Shown here: positions 9,513 to 20,673 of the stretch, piece after piece
How the letters are laid out: the number at the start of each line of letters is the position of its first letter
Position numbering within the stretch: position 1 is the first letter of the stretch
From: Larix sibirica
Lineage: Eukaryota; Streptophyta; Pinopsida; Pinales; Pinaceae
Assembly (NCBI GenBank): GCA_004151065.3
Contig: NWUY0300051984.1
Span: 1 to 27,190, forward strand
Direction of reading: 5' to 3'
Length of the DNA: 27,190 bases
The notes under the pieces: generated by a model
Database searches by the model: none
The model's input: only the letters and a program-made list of their open reading frames with translations
Told to the model about the DNA's origin: nothing
Made by a program: the position numbers and the translations under genes

Positions 9513-9764
9513 TATTTTTTATTTGTTGGAACTATCGACCTTTGCTAATTTTAGCGGATATATGGATATATCGATGTAAATATGATCGGATATAGAGTTC
9601 TTCTTGAGAGCTTGAAACCTCTATTTTTTTATGGCACCACTGTTATTTTTTTGATACTTGAAGCTGAAAAGCTTTCTATCCGAAAGGGCTCTTAGAAGCT
9701 CTTATGCAGTATGTAATTTGATTAACTCTTAATGAAATTACACTTTTTTCTCTAGGAAAAAAAG
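9513..9764 (+). other. LINE 3' UTR and A tail
   Basis: About 250 non-coding bases between the ORF2 stop and the right target-site duplication end in TCTAGG followed by seven A residues and a G. The short A-rich end is the expected product of target-primed reverse transcription. Confidence 0.8.
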
Positions 9765-9786
9765 GTCAATCAAGTTCAAAGAAGCA
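9765..9786 (+). repeat. Right target-site duplication of the younger LINE
   Basis: This is the counterpart of 1965-1983, directly after the A tail. It starts GTCAATCAAGTT and ends GAAGCA, with CAAA in the middle where the left copy has a single T. Confidence 0.85.
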
Positions 9787-11595
9787 TGTGTTAAGATTAC
9801 CTCCATTACATAATTAAGGGATTTGAATACAACATGATTTTATTGTGGTTTCATTGGAAACCCAATGAGTACAACTACAAGAACCAAAGTTGGCTTGTAA
9901 ACGAAATCTAATCAAGAATTTCTTATTGGGATCATAAATGTATATTGCCACACGATAAGGATTGTCCTGATCAGAAGTCTACTAAATGTTATATTTGTCT
10001 ATTGGCTCTCACTGGAAAGCATACCCAAAATAGCCATCAATTTGATTAGACAAATCATTTCTAGGCATCTATGAAGAGGGAACTGAGGATGCAAAAGTAT
10101 TCTTGTTATCAAATGGGATGTATCAAATCTCGAGGCCAAAGTTGTTGGCGTATAAAGCATTAAGTATTTCTCAAGGTTTCATGGCAAAGTCAAAAATCAA
10201 TGGACAATTTTGAAAGCATCGTTCATTAGTATTGGTATAAAATTGAGGAATGAAGTGGACACCCTTTTTTAGGGTGTCAACACTATCAAGGGTACTTATT
10301 AGATTATGTTGGGAGATGAGACTGTATTTAGATTAGTAACATCAATTGATAAGCAATGATGGTGGACCAAAATTTGGAAGATGAATGCCCAACCAAATAT
10401 TAAACGCTTTTTCTTGTTGATTCGTAACAACTCCATTTTGACTTGGGTCAACCTCTAGAGGAGTTGGAAATGCCCTAACAGACACCCACTATGCAAAGAA
10501 GCATTACAATTGATCCCTCATATTTTAATTCACTACCATTACACAAAGGAAATATGGAGCATAATAGGGAACTTGTCTAAAATAAAAGGGAATGTGTAAG
10601 CACAACGTTTGATCCCCACACTAGAACACGGCTCAAGAGCAAGAGGAAATCTTATTTTTTCCAATACAAGTTCTTTGGCATATATCGCTTGGCCACAATG
10701 TTATAATATTACAAAAGGTATAAGGTTCTCTCCTCTCAGGGTATTCCACAAGTTGTCTAGGATTAAAAAAAGGCCTAAAAATGGAGAACTGGCCCTAAAT
10801 CCCAAGATCCCCATGTCGAAGGGAGGGCATAACATAAAGTGAATTTGATGGTGCAGTGAGCGATAACCACAGACAAATCAATGTGGGGGGTTGAAGACAA
10901 CTTTAAGTCTCAATGATGATTTGCTTCAGGGTTGGCTTAGTCATTGAATCAAATAATCAAGCTAAGCATCTACTTGCAAGAACCCGAATCTCAACTGCTC
11001 AAGAGAATACCATTATGAAGATTGAGACTTTGGGGGATTTAATGATTGTCATCAGTTTGTTTGTAGGATTCTTATAGGTAGGCAACGTTCATCATCATGG
11101 GATCATGGAGGATTACTGAATAGGATTCCAATTATCAAAATGTTTCCTTCTCCCACAACAATAAAGAGAAAAATATCAATGTAGACTCCCTTCCTAAGGT
11201 TTTAGTTGACTCGGCAATCAATCAACTACGTATTGATAGTTATAAAGGAGATATCATCACAAATATAACAAAACCATCTTTCAGAAGAATCTATAGGTCG
11301 CTTTCTAAGGTCTTTAGAAACTTCAACAACTTGGACATAGAATTATCCTTTGCTCTTTCACAATTTACTTGTTATTATGTTTTTTTGACACTATTCAAAC
11401 GTCTGTTTATTAAGGTCAATGCTTTACACATTGAATTGTTCTCTCTTCTGATTTATATATGCTCATATACCATTTTCATTGGGTCTATCTTATGAACATA
11501 GGTTATCAAGTCATATAATTATACTCATTATTATCAATACAATTAGTATAGTGTTTTCATCTTAATATGATGCATCACCTATGCAAAAAAAAATT
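9787..11595 (+). pseudogene. Old LINE, 3' half: RT connection, zf-RVT and RNase H, heavily decayed
   Basis: This continues the RT fragment at 1740-1964 beyond the younger insertion. Traces in order: LIKNFLLGS (usual L-I-R-N-F-L-W-G), IKWDVSNLEAKVVGV near 10115, WWTKIWKMNAQPNIKRF at about 10358-10400, then PLCKEALQLIPHILIHYHY near 10480-10545 (zf-RVT with at least two Cys positions lost). RNase H follows: EFDGAVSDN near 10841, NNQAKHL near 10955, KIETLGDLMIVI near 11020 and VDSLPKVLVDSAINQ near 11185. Many stops and frame changes separate these blocks. An A run at 11585-11593 is a plausible end of the element. It is far more decayed than the younger LINE inside it. Confidence 0.65.
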
Positions 11596-12448
11596 AACAA
11601 AATTTTTATAAACATAATCACAAAATTACCAACTTGAAAAGATATGCTTCTGTGCAATCTCAATCTACGGTGATTTATTCAATAGAGACATTGCTTATTG
11701 AAGGATACGTAAGAATACCTATTTTTTTAACATTCCAAAATTTTGAAGAGAACGTTATATTTGTTGATAAGATGTATCATTAATATATTTGTTTTAAAAA
11801 AGGGAAATTTTGTAAGATGGTACAACTTTCCACCTTTGAGGTTTTACGTAATAGGGGCAACAATTATTTTCATTGGTTTCAATACAAAATTCCATGTTGA
11901 CTAGCTTGGAAACTTGAATATGGTTATCGATGCTAACCTTCCTATGCATCCATGTCCAATGGCAACCATATGGAATGGATAATTACTCCATGTCATTTCA
12001 ATCAAGGAGTATATGGAATTTTAATTTTTAATTTTTGTTGTTTCTATAAGTATATGGAAGACAGGTTGGTTGAATTTTTCATTAACAAGTCAAATCCATT
12101 TATCCATATGCAAGATGTGATATATGTGGAATAGAGGTCAACCAAACCATAGAAAAATCTAAAGCAATGCTATAATTGAGAATTAACAATAACATCATAA
12201 AATAATAATCAAATCACTCGATCGACAACTCTCTCAACGAGACCAACAAAATGCATGAAAATGTACTACAAGGCTTCCTATGAAACTAAGATGGGTGACT
12301 AACAAAAGTGATTGTTTAATCCCCATAAGTACTAGCAAACTACCATAATTTCCTTCTAAATAAGTCTCATGGTAGTTTACAATACATTTATTTATAGACC
12401 CAATACCCAACACTAAGGGTTGAATAATGTACATAATATGGTTCATAT
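11596..12448. other. AT-rich intergenic DNA, nothing recognised
   Basis: No domain, long frame or clear repeat was found. The short open frames here (such as 11952-12134) have no recognisable content and are expected by chance in AT-rich DNA. Confidence 0.4.
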
Positions 12449-12578
12449 AAACCATATCATATAGATTAGAAGAACATTGTTTACATATGAAAATGTACTT
12501 TATTTCATAATTAAAACCATATCATATAGATTAGAAGAACATTGTTTACATATGAAAATGTACTTTATTTCATAATTA
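12449..12578. repeat. Perfect 65-bp tandem duplication (two copies)
   Basis: The unit at 12449-12513 (starting AAACCATATCATATAG) is repeated base for base at 12514-12578. Perfect identity inside otherwise decayed DNA points to a very recent duplication or an assembly stutter. Confidence 0.95.
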
Positions 12579-13122
12579 AATCTCCATAGACAAGAGCATA
12601 CTACTATAGCTCCATTTCTAATAAGCATATAGAGGAATGAAAACATCTCCATCCTCTATAACTATATGGCTTTCATTTCATTACCCCTCTCCCTTTGCAA
12701 ACTTCACCATACATTCTTTCTTTCACATCATTTCTCTATTCCCATTTAATAGCTTTCAACATTCTCCTTCACATGTTCAATGGGGTAGGATAGTTTTAAA
12801 TGTATTATACAAATTATAGAAAACAAAATTTATATTTCTATAAATAATCTTAAAAAATATTAAATTCATTTCACGACTTAACAAATAAATGCAATGAAGG
12901 GGTTGGATGCATTTGTGAGTGAGTAGTTTATCACCAATGGGCAATGTTCAATTACCATGAGGGATTTACCTAAAGCAATGGACTCACTTTGAGGCAGTGG
13001 CCAAATGTGTGGTTGTGGTCACACTCGAAGAAATTATATTAAAATAATATCGTGATCAACATATTAATTCAATTCAAAGAAAGTAACGGGGAAGGGGTGG
13101 GGGGTGTAAGGGTCTGTTCTCT
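12579..13122. other. AT-rich intergenic DNA, nothing recognised
   Basis: Contains a C/T-rich stretch (about 12640-12780) and poly-G-rich bases near 13087-13105. No coding domain was seen. Confidence 0.35.
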
Positions 13123-13410
13123 ATGAACCCAAAGGAAATCAAGTATCTTCTTTCACTTGGGGGATTGACAAGACAACAAACAAACAAGCAAGAAAGATCC
13201 CTCTCTTTTGCATGGAATTTTGACAACAAAAGACCTAAGATTAAAGGATATTGGAGCGATTGGGGATTCAACAATTCTCATTCCATATATGGTCATTCAC
13301 TCTCTTCCTCACAACCCAAAAGTCAACAGAAACATCCCAAGAATAAATGGTCTCAAGCAATCCTTCAATTCATTGTAGTTTTGTCAAATTCTCAAAAGGC
13401 CATTGCTTAA
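13123..13410 (+). CDS. Unrecognised 95-residue open frame, doubtful
   Basis: An ATG-started frame of 95 codons, rich in Ser, Gln, Asn and Lys (for example SSSQPKSQQKHPKNKWSQ). No domain, signal peptide or membrane segment is evident, and the residues flanking the frame do not extend it. The composition is low-complexity-like, as in gag-type linkers of retroelements, and the surroundings are all transposon relics. I would not treat it as an expressed gene without transcript evidence. Confidence 0.15.
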   Translation: MNPKEIKYLLSLGGLTRQQTNKQERSLSFAWNFDNKRPKIKGYWSDWGFNNSHSIYGHSLSSSQPKSQQKHPKNKWSQAILQFIVVLSNSQKAIA

Positions 13411-14689
13411 AACAATGTGGAAAAAATCAAGGGTAGGGGATATAGAAACATACCCTAAGTTGTTTCACCCATAATTCGATTTATCAACTCATTTAATTTC
13501 ATTGATAAGTGATACCTCCATAATTACACGCAATTCAAATTTAGTAGCCTACAATTGGTTCGTGCTCCCCATGTTATCTCACATAGGCTTGACATTATGA
13601 TTCTTTGGTGATAGGTCCCATCACCTTCCATCCTTGGCAGAAACCTCTCTCCATGAAAAACTAGGAAGGTTCTTCCCGTTCAAGGAAGAAGAAAATCTTG
13701 TATTAGGTATTTATCAATGGTGTTTTTGTATGCATTTGAGATCATCAAGCTTACAATGGGAAATTTAATCTGTATCGAGTTTGTTGTCTCCTCGACTGCA
13801 CTGCAAGTTAGTTAGGTAAGCTCTTGGTTCAACTTAGCAAATTTCTATTTCCATGGCATATTTCTCGCCCTCTTCTAGCCTATTTAGTCTCAAGTTCCCA
13901 AGTCAACAATTGTAAGGAATTCAATGGTAAATCAAGCCCGATGCAACTCTGGCTACATTTAGGAGAATTTGGCAAATTTATTCTATGTTAAATTTGATAA
14001 GGTATTGCAACAGTGTTCTTTTGGTCTCTCCAATCCCATGTATTCATATACGTTCAATGATCCTAGCTTAGTGGCACAAGTTGGACAGACATAGGCAAGG
14101 GATGAACTTGTTTGGTTTGAAAGGTGTTGGAATTGAAAGGGGGACTCTATAGACATGAATACCTAATAGGAAAGCTCCCCCCATGGGCATTCTAACATGT
14201 GTGCCCATTATAAAAATGCAAACATGAAAATGGACATTTAACGATGTAAAACACATTGCAGTGACTGTCAAGAAAACATAGCAATGGCCAAAGAGAGATG
14301 GGAAGCATAGAGCAAATATTGGGAGTTAAACAACGCAAGGCTGCTAAACGCAACAAAGGAGGGAGCTAATCATAATAAAGCACAACTTGAAAATCAATGA
14401 ACACTAGTGTTATTGTAAGTAGGAGAGGAAAGCCAAAATGAAACCTAGAAGAGGACCTAAAAGAGAAATTCACCATAAGTATGATCACTATAAGGTTGGA
14501 CTCTGGTTGAGTCCGATTGGGTTACCAACCATTACAATTGAGATGCCCTCCATCCAAATATTCCAAAGAAAGTTAATTTCACAGAGTTTTCTTTAAAAAA
14601 GAGAAACATATTCAAGTAAATATAAAATGGATGCCATATATATAGCAAAAGAACTACATCTACAATTTGTACCTAAAATATAACGATAC
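13411..14689. other. Intergenic DNA with vague coding traces
   Basis: No sustained frame. A charged stretch at about 14280-14450 (MAKERWE, KYWELNNARLLNATKEG) would form a short coiled coil if translated and may be another gag-like relic. The rest shows nothing recognisable. Confidence 0.25.
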
Positions 14690-15360
14690 TCTCATCACAA
14701 CCATCATGCAACTTTATGAGTCCGACCTTGTCAAACCTTGCATAGTTCACGAAATTTCACACTTCTTTAGGTGCACCATTGGGGTGAAGCAAGTCTACCC
14801 TCTTTCACCTATAGTGTTAGGGATATACATTAACGAGTGAGTTCTCCTGGCACATTCAACAAAGAGATGGGTGCCTTCTTCACTGAGTTTTGATCTCAAT
14901 CCTCCTCTTTGTGGATGACATAGTTCGCATGACCTCCACATCGAAGGGGTTGCAAAGACATCTTGACACTTTATCCCTCTTTATGAACTTCGTGGATTGA
15001 TAGTTAACTTGGGCAAAACCAAGGTTATAATCTTCATTGGGACAAAATTGTGTCTTTCAATGTATCACTTTTATATCACTACAACCCATACTTATTTGGG
15101 TGTTTAGTTTTCAAGACCTCGACAAGGTATAAACACTCAAGTAGCTAAACCCTTCTGATCATGTTGCCTCAACTCTTGGGACCACATTGATAGTCAAGTT
15201 ACTTCATCTAATTTACAATTGCAAACTCAGGCGCCCATATTTATTATGCATTTCTTCACTTTAACCTCATATGGTGGGAGAGAAGGTTTCAAAGAATGTT
15301 GATCACCCACACTTGCATGTATCCGCATCATTGTTTTGTTCCACTTCTTGTTGTCATGTA
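14690..15360 (+). pseudogene. Non-LTR retrotransposon reverse transcriptase relic, different lineage
   Basis: Blocks in order: IMQLYESDLVKPC, FFRCTIGVKQVYPLSPIVLGIYINE (motif B; the family norm is GVKQGCPLSPTLFGLYIDE), LLFVDDIVRMTS (motif C with both Asp kept), KGLQRHLDTLSLF, LIVNLGKTKVIIF (motif D), THTYLGV and FIMHFFTLTSYGG. The GVKQGCPLSP and LIVNLGKTKV wording differs from the GLCQGFPLSP and MVINILKSSI of the LINE at 1984-9764, so this is a separate family. Stops and frame changes are frequent (for example near 14838 and 14919). No endonuclease or ORF1 is visible, so it is probably a truncated insertion. Confidence 0.75.
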
Positions 15361-15793
15361 CTTTGAATTCTTCTGTATATAGGATAGATCTATTTATATT
15401 ATGATTAGCACCCCCACTTTTACAATCTCATTAATGTACTTAGTAATCTCATTCGCCCATTTGTGGTCACTAATTGGACAATAAAAAACAATCTTATCTT
15501 AGATTCAATATTGTTTCTAATCAATGGCAAGGCCTAAAATGCCAATCTAATTTGTGGTGGTTGAACAATAAATGGACAACGAAGTAAGAAAACAAAGAAT
15601 AATAACAACAAAATTATAAAATACTTTTAACACACTAAAACCAATCCTCAATAATATAGTGTATAAATACAAATAGTTATAAAGACGCCTAAATAAAGAT
15701 ACACATTTATAATATCTATTCAGGTGCATATTCTTTATTATCAAAGCATTTTAGGTTGTCCAACGCCCAGTTCCTATTATTCTAACAATATTT
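15361..15793. other. AT-rich intergenic DNA, nothing recognised
   Basis: No repeat or domain seen; open frames are short and AT-driven. Confidence 0.35.
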
Positions 15794-16222
15794 ACTTTCT
15801 TCTTTAAACTAGCAAAAACATAAAGATTTTTTTTTCTTATAAACTTGACTTGGATATATTAACTTTACCTTATTCATTATTTCCTCATAGCACCATATTC
15901 TCTAAACATCTGAAAAAACCTAATAATCATAATGTCATATCTTTAATATTTAAAAAAAAAAAATCCACTTAAATCTTCTAATTTTCTAGAAAACATATAT
16001 TTGCACTACTTTCTTCTTTAAACTAGCAAAAACATAAAGATGTTTTTTTCTTATAAACTTGGCTTGGATAAATTAACTTTCCCTTATTCATTATTTCCTC
16101 GTAGCACCATATTCTCTGAACATCTGAAAAAGACCTAATAATCATAATGTCATAATGTCTTTAATATTTAAAAAAAAAATCTACTTAGATCTTCTAATTT
16201 TCTAGAAAACATATCTTTGCAC
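15794..16222. repeat. 214-bp imperfect tandem duplication (two copies)
   Basis: The copies start at 15794 and 16008 (both ACTTTCTTCTTTAAACTAGC) and run to 16007 and about 16222. They differ by scattered substitutions, A-run lengths and an extra ATAATGTC-like insertion in copy 2. The duplication is clearly older than the perfect one at 12449. Confidence 0.93.
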
Positions 16223-17543
16223 ATATAGTGAGGTTTTCTATGGTCCACTGTCCACTGTGGAGGAGATGATGCCCAATTTTTCACATTAGGTTATATCACA
16301 AATATTATGTAACATTCCCAAAAGTAAAAATAATTAAAACAATTCATAAAAACTTGTAAAATAAAAAATAATTAAAAAATCTATATATACTTGTAAAAAT
16401 AAAAATAAATTAAAACCAGCTTAGATCGTCTTAAACCCATATATATTAAAGCTCAAAGCTCCAAGTGAGATCAAATTTCTGATGTGTAAAATTTTGCTAG
16501 ACTAGTAAAATTCTAAGATAAAAAAAATACACCTCAAAGAACTGCCTGAATATCAATATGATCATAATGTTCATTATCATTTACCCTATTGTGAAAATAG
16601 CCTTGTGAATATTTTAAATGTTCGTTTTACTAAAATAAAATAAATAAATTTATTTCATATTCAAATTTTTTGGGACAATATTTCATACAGAAAGCATTAC
16701 CAACCCTATTAAAATTTAATGATTGCTTTGGGCATTGCTGTGCGAACAAAGCGTTGTTATCACGATGCTAATAGCAATTAGATGTTAGATAGAGTAACAA
16801 TTAATTGTTTATACACGAGAATCTCATATACTTCTAAATATTGGAATTACCATGGTAACAGTAATTTGCCATCGGATTCATTGGATCTATGCACCTACAA
16901 ACCCCAGACCATAATTGAAAGTCACGGTAAGATAAAATACAGAAGATCGCAATAACCAACAACCTATGAAATAAAAGATTGTCATTATAGTGGACCAGCA
17001 ACAGTATACCTTCTCACTTAAACATTTAAAAATTCTCCATCGCTCTTGTGATTTTGAAAGCAATAAATGAACTTGAACATCAAGGATTTCAAATAAACCT
17101 AATTCCCCAGCTATAATACGTGGGAAACTGGGAATTTCGATGAGGAATTGCCTCTAATAATAACGGTGTCGTTCAGCGGCACTTCAAAAGCAATCCTTTT
17201 ACAGGCAACTTGATCTAGTTACATATGAAAATAACGTTGGCTAAATGTATGTCATTGAAGGCTCATGGAATTTACCATATTTAAGTGGTAAAAACCTAAT
17301 ATGACACTGATCTAGACTAACCCCCGAACCTTTTAACACACGACTGAAAAAACTAAGAACTAACCAGAATATGTACAACCTAACTAATACGTGCAATTTA
17401 TGCAAAACATGCAACACCGGAGTCTGAAAGAGCTTCCAACGAAACACTAGCCAGAAAATTTTACAATATCACCATGTTAGGATACAACTAACTCAACAGG
17501 CCCATAAAAATGACCTGCGGCAAATATAAAGAATATTCCTTGT
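16223..17543 (-). other. 3' flank and probable 3' UTR of the helicase gene
   Basis: This lies downstream of the stop codon at 17544 on the minus strand. The part nearest the stop (about 17200-17543) is less AT-skewed and is the likely 3' UTR. Poly-A signal candidates exist only as AT-rich matches (for example near 16648), so the transcript end cannot be fixed. No tRNA or other RNA gene was seen. Confidence 0.4.
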
Positions 17544-17654
17544 TTACAGATACAAAGAATTTGCAAATATAATGCCACGGCGAAGACTTTCACTGCTGCT
17601 CTCAAATTTCTTCTCTAGATTTGTGTCTCCAATTGCATGTGCAGCAGCTTTCAG
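17544..17654 (-). CDS. HEN2: HEN2-type RNA helicase, last coding exon
   Basis: Read on the minus strand, this 111-base exon encodes 36 residues and a TAA stop: LKAAAHAIGDTNLEKKF, then a Ser-rich turn and SLRRGIIFANSLYL. It is the C-terminus of the DSHCT domain of MTR4-family DExH-box helicases. MTR4 proteins end with IKRDIVFAASLYL, whereas plant HEN2 ends with SLRRGIMFANSLYL, so HEN2 fits best. HEN2 is the nucleoplasmic helicase that feeds RNAs to the exosome. The acceptor AG lies at 17655-17656 after a weak pyrimidine tract, phase 0, joining the Gln that ends the previous exon. The frame is intact, unlike everything around it. The helicase core lies outside the window. Confidence 0.9.
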   Translation of the reverse strand: MKAAAHAIGDTNLEKKFESSSESLRRGIIFANSLYL

Positions 17655-17873
17655 CTTCAGATAATTCACGAAACATGTTATTTCAATATTAGCAAAAAAA
17701 CATATATTTCACTAATTTCTTCTGGTTTTAGATGTAAGCAACAAAAAATTTCATTCAAGAATGGCTTAAACTCATCACACTTGTAAAAACATGCCCATTC
17801 AAACTGGACATCTAAATTTAAAAATAATTATAACCGCAATACATATCTTTCACCCAATCAATTCTACTCTGCA

Positions 17874-18150
17874 AACAGAGGAAGAGGTAGCAGATGCAGA
17901 AATGAAAAAATATGAGGTCTAACCACCAAACAAACAATCACATTCCACTTTTGCCAATGATTCACTTTTATCTCGAGGAAAAAGCAGCAGCAGAAGAAAT
18001 GAAAATGTAAGAAAAAGTCTAATCAACAAACAGTCAAACTATCACATTCCTATTTTGCCGACGATTAACTATCAAGTACATAGTGAATTGGATGCAATTG
18101 ATATGCTTCCAAACAATCAAACTATCAATTACTATTTTGCCAATGATTCC
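17874..18150. repeat. Degenerate direct repeats in the intron
   Basis: Three related stretches share a purine-rich GAAATGAAAA-type part, a CAAACAATCA-type part and an ATTTTGCCAATGATTC-type part. The TTGCC anchors are at about 17951, 18055 and 18137. The third copy is partial. Confidence 0.6.
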
Positions 18151-18472
18151 TAGTGATATGCTTATCGCTTATAAGCACAGGTTGCCTCTGAAGAAGCTTA
18201 AAGCAGAAATTACAATACTATTGCACAGAAACTATTTCACATTCTGGCTGAATGACTGAACTTAAAATATCTGTAGCAATAACCAGAACATTGATGGAGG
18301 ATTGGATAATAGCAACAAACAGAAAAAATCATTTTTGCAAACACATCAACATAGACATAATTTTTAATTACAGAAGAAAATGAAAACCACAGCAACAACC
18401 AATACTCTGGTAGAAGATTGGAGAGTGGCATATTTGATACTGATATATCTTTTCTGATTTGGAGAATATAAC

Positions 18473-18916
18473 ATGAGCTATATGAAACACGACTTCTATA
18501 ACTACATCAGAGATGCCAAATTAGATTCCCAATCCCAAATCAATGTTTATGGGCATGCACATTATGGATATCTAATGTCATATTCTTATTTATCGTTTGG
18601 GCAGACAATTACACACCGATCATACTTTTCCCTGTCGGTGATTCTTCGGACAAAATACAATTTCTCCATTTCCCGGTCTGAAACTTACTTTCAAAAGTTA
18701 GTTCCACCAGAGACGACATTGTCAAAGAATGACTTGCACCAGAGCACTTTGGTGACTTTTATTGTATTTCCACTCTTTATTGCATTTGTTCTAGAGATGA
18801 TTTCTCTGTCTTTCGACTTGATTCATGGCTCAAATGATCTTAATTCTGGTCCATTATCACAACCTTCTGAATTTATGGTAGCATCTACAGAGATGTATTT
18901 GATGTATTCTAATTGA
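18473..18916 (+). CDS. Unrecognised 147-residue open frame, antisense within an intron
   Basis: An ATG-started frame of 147 codons on the strand opposite to the helicase gene. Residues about 95-117 (LVTFIVFPLFIAFVLEMISLSF) are hydrophobic enough for a membrane span; the N-terminal half is Tyr/Ser-rich. No known domain was recognised. It is one of the longer frames outside the retroelements but lies in AT-rich intronic DNA, so chance or a decayed transposon is more likely than a gene. Confidence 0.15.
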   Translation: MSYMKHDFYNYIRDAKLDSQSQINVYGHAHYGYLMSYSYLSFGQTITHRSYFSLSVILRTKYNFSISRSETYFQKLVPPETTLSKNDLHQSTLVTFIVFPLFIAFVLEMISLSFDLIHGSNDLNSGPLSQPSEFMVASTEMYLMYSN

Positions 18917-18944
18917 ATCTGCGTCAATTTATGGACATGAATTT

Positions 18945-19160
18945 GATCTATTCCGAATGAATGTGTGTGCTTGCATGTGGGTATAGATGTGCCGATGTGG
19001 AAGAGGGTGTGGGGTGTTTCCACATGTGAACCCATACAGGTATGCAGGTGTATGCATGTAAATGTGTGGGTGCATGTGCATGCATCAGTGTGCATAGGTG
19101 CGTGTGCCTGAAGGGCTGTGGGTGAGCATGCGTGGGTGGCAGTGCATGTTTAACTATTGC
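18945..19160. repeat. TG/CATG-rich low-complexity tract
   Basis: Degenerate GTGTG, GCATG and TGCATGTG units dominate. Open minus-strand frames here are rich in His, Cys and Thr and come only from the simple repeat. Confidence 0.8.
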
Positions 19161-19629
19161 ATGCATATTATCAACATCACAAGCCATAAGAGATAATCAC
19201 CTTGGGTGATGTACAAAGTTGATTCTATTGGTGGGCATGGTATAATCACAGTGGAGGACCATGGCAACTTAGTTGAATGAAAAATGGGTACCTGGAAAAT
19301 TACATGATTATGTATATATGATTAACTAGGCTATGACTAACTACTAGTATTATCATGTTCATTACCATCACAGCCACAGGATGCAACAATGGCAGCTAGG
19401 TTGAGAGGCAACCTGTGCTTATAAGAATATCACATAACCATAGATTTCTTATCCTAGGCAACATGGACTCTATGGCACCAAGTATAAGCATCTTGTGGAC
19501 GTAGCTATAAGGAATGGGGATGGAGGTACTTGGCAACTTCTACTCTATAGAGGGATTCTATTGCTTGTGGTGTCTATCATTCGAGGAAACTCATTAGAGT
19601 TTTGTTTAACCATATAGTTGTATACAGTT

Positions 19630-19790
19630 ATGGTGCGGCCTTGGTACTACCAATATCCTTAGTTGCTTGATTGGTCAGTCATGTATACACCCTTCTTCTT
19701 GTGGTTTCTTATGGGTCCGCCTTGTTACTACCAATATCCTTAGTTGCTTGACTGGTCAGTCGCGTATACACCCTTCTTGTGCTTGCTTTT
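19630..19790. repeat. 81-bp tandem duplication (two copies)
   Basis: Copies start at 19630 and 19711. Shared stretches include TACTACCAATATCCTTAGTT and GTATACACCCTTCTT; a few substitutions separate them. Confidence 0.9.
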
Positions 19791-20673
19791 CAGGTTAGGA
19801 AAACAACCCTGTAACAACTAGGCATGGTCGAATAACCAACTTCTCCACTTCTAAGAGAGGATAAGCTTCAGATGATAGGAACAAAATCTACTTAATTGCT
19901 CATAAATTCTTGGGCATTCAAGGATTAAAAGAGGTTCCCGTGCCCATAAATTCTTTATCAAAATGCATCCTTATGCAAGTCTTGAAGAATTTAAATTGGT
20001 GGGTTAAGGTCAATAGATCTCATCGCCATTGACAACTGTATAATACAGCCTAGCCTGGCTACTTTTGTGCCCTGGTCATGGTCATTTTGGTATGCATATG
20101 CCTCTCATTTGTTCTATTCATGACATCCCATGAACATGCTACATCATACTGGCTGCTTTAACTCATATGTAAACATTATGAGTTATTCTGTCACTCTTTA
20201 ATGCTGAGTTGACCCTCCTAAACCAAGAAAGGGTTACTCATATATCAAAGATCAAAAATATGCTCTTCCACTATTTTATAGTTGTCATATATCAAAGATC
20301 ACAAATACCATCACAAAGTGGATCATATGTTGCTCATGATCATTGTTGGATGTGATACCTACATTAAAATATTACTCAGAACGGGCATCTAATTAGAGGT
20401 TTTCTCTTGGGTAAACAAGTTAATAGTGCTCAAATTGGTTACGAATAATGAAAATTTTAGAGCTGGATTAAAAATGTAGTAGTTACCAATAGTCATGACT
20501 CATTCTAAAGTATATTTACTTCAGCATGGGTAACTTTTACTCTCCCTCCTTTGCCAAGAAACCGCAATATTTACACCAACAAATAAACTAGGAATGAAGG
20601 AACTGGCCATCCAGGATGCTCAAAGAGAAATATAAATGCACAAATTCACATAAAGGAGGACAAATTATTTCAC

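Larger units (their letters stand above)
1984..9764 (+). mobile_element. L1-type LINE, near full length, inactive, inserted in an older LINE
   Basis: The order is 5' UTR, ORF1 (DUF4283, CCHC zinc knuckle), ORF2 (APE endonuclease, RT, zf-RVT, RNase H), a 3' UTR of about 250 bases and a short A tail (9757-9763), framed by target-site duplications. That is the standard plant L1 layout. The 7.78-kb span includes a 1.17-kb duplicated block (4572-5740 and 5742-6914); without it the element would be about 6.6 kb, a normal length for plant L1s. Both ORFs carry several stops and frameshifts, and key catalytic or metal-binding residues are lost, so it cannot move by itself. The two halves of the interrupted older LINE read across the target site. 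Confidence 0.93.
17655..20673 (-). other. Last intron of the helicase gene (about 3.0 kb)
   Basis: Donor CAG|GTGAAA at the 20674/20673 boundary, acceptor at 17655-17656. Contents: degenerate direct repeats near 17874-18150, a TG-rich tract (18945-19160), an 81-bp tandem duplication (19630-19790) and a 147-codon plus-strand frame (18473-18916). Two copies of TCATATATCAAAGATCA lie 47 bases apart (20238 and 20285). No complete transposon was recognised. Confidence 0.8.

Noticed and set aside
17241-17447. 68-codon minus-strand frame downstream of the helicase stop
   Set aside because: Lies in the likely 3' UTR, without conserved features.
18823-19187. Minus-strand frames rich in His, Thr and Cys
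   Set aside because: Product of the TG/CATG-rich tract, with no domain.
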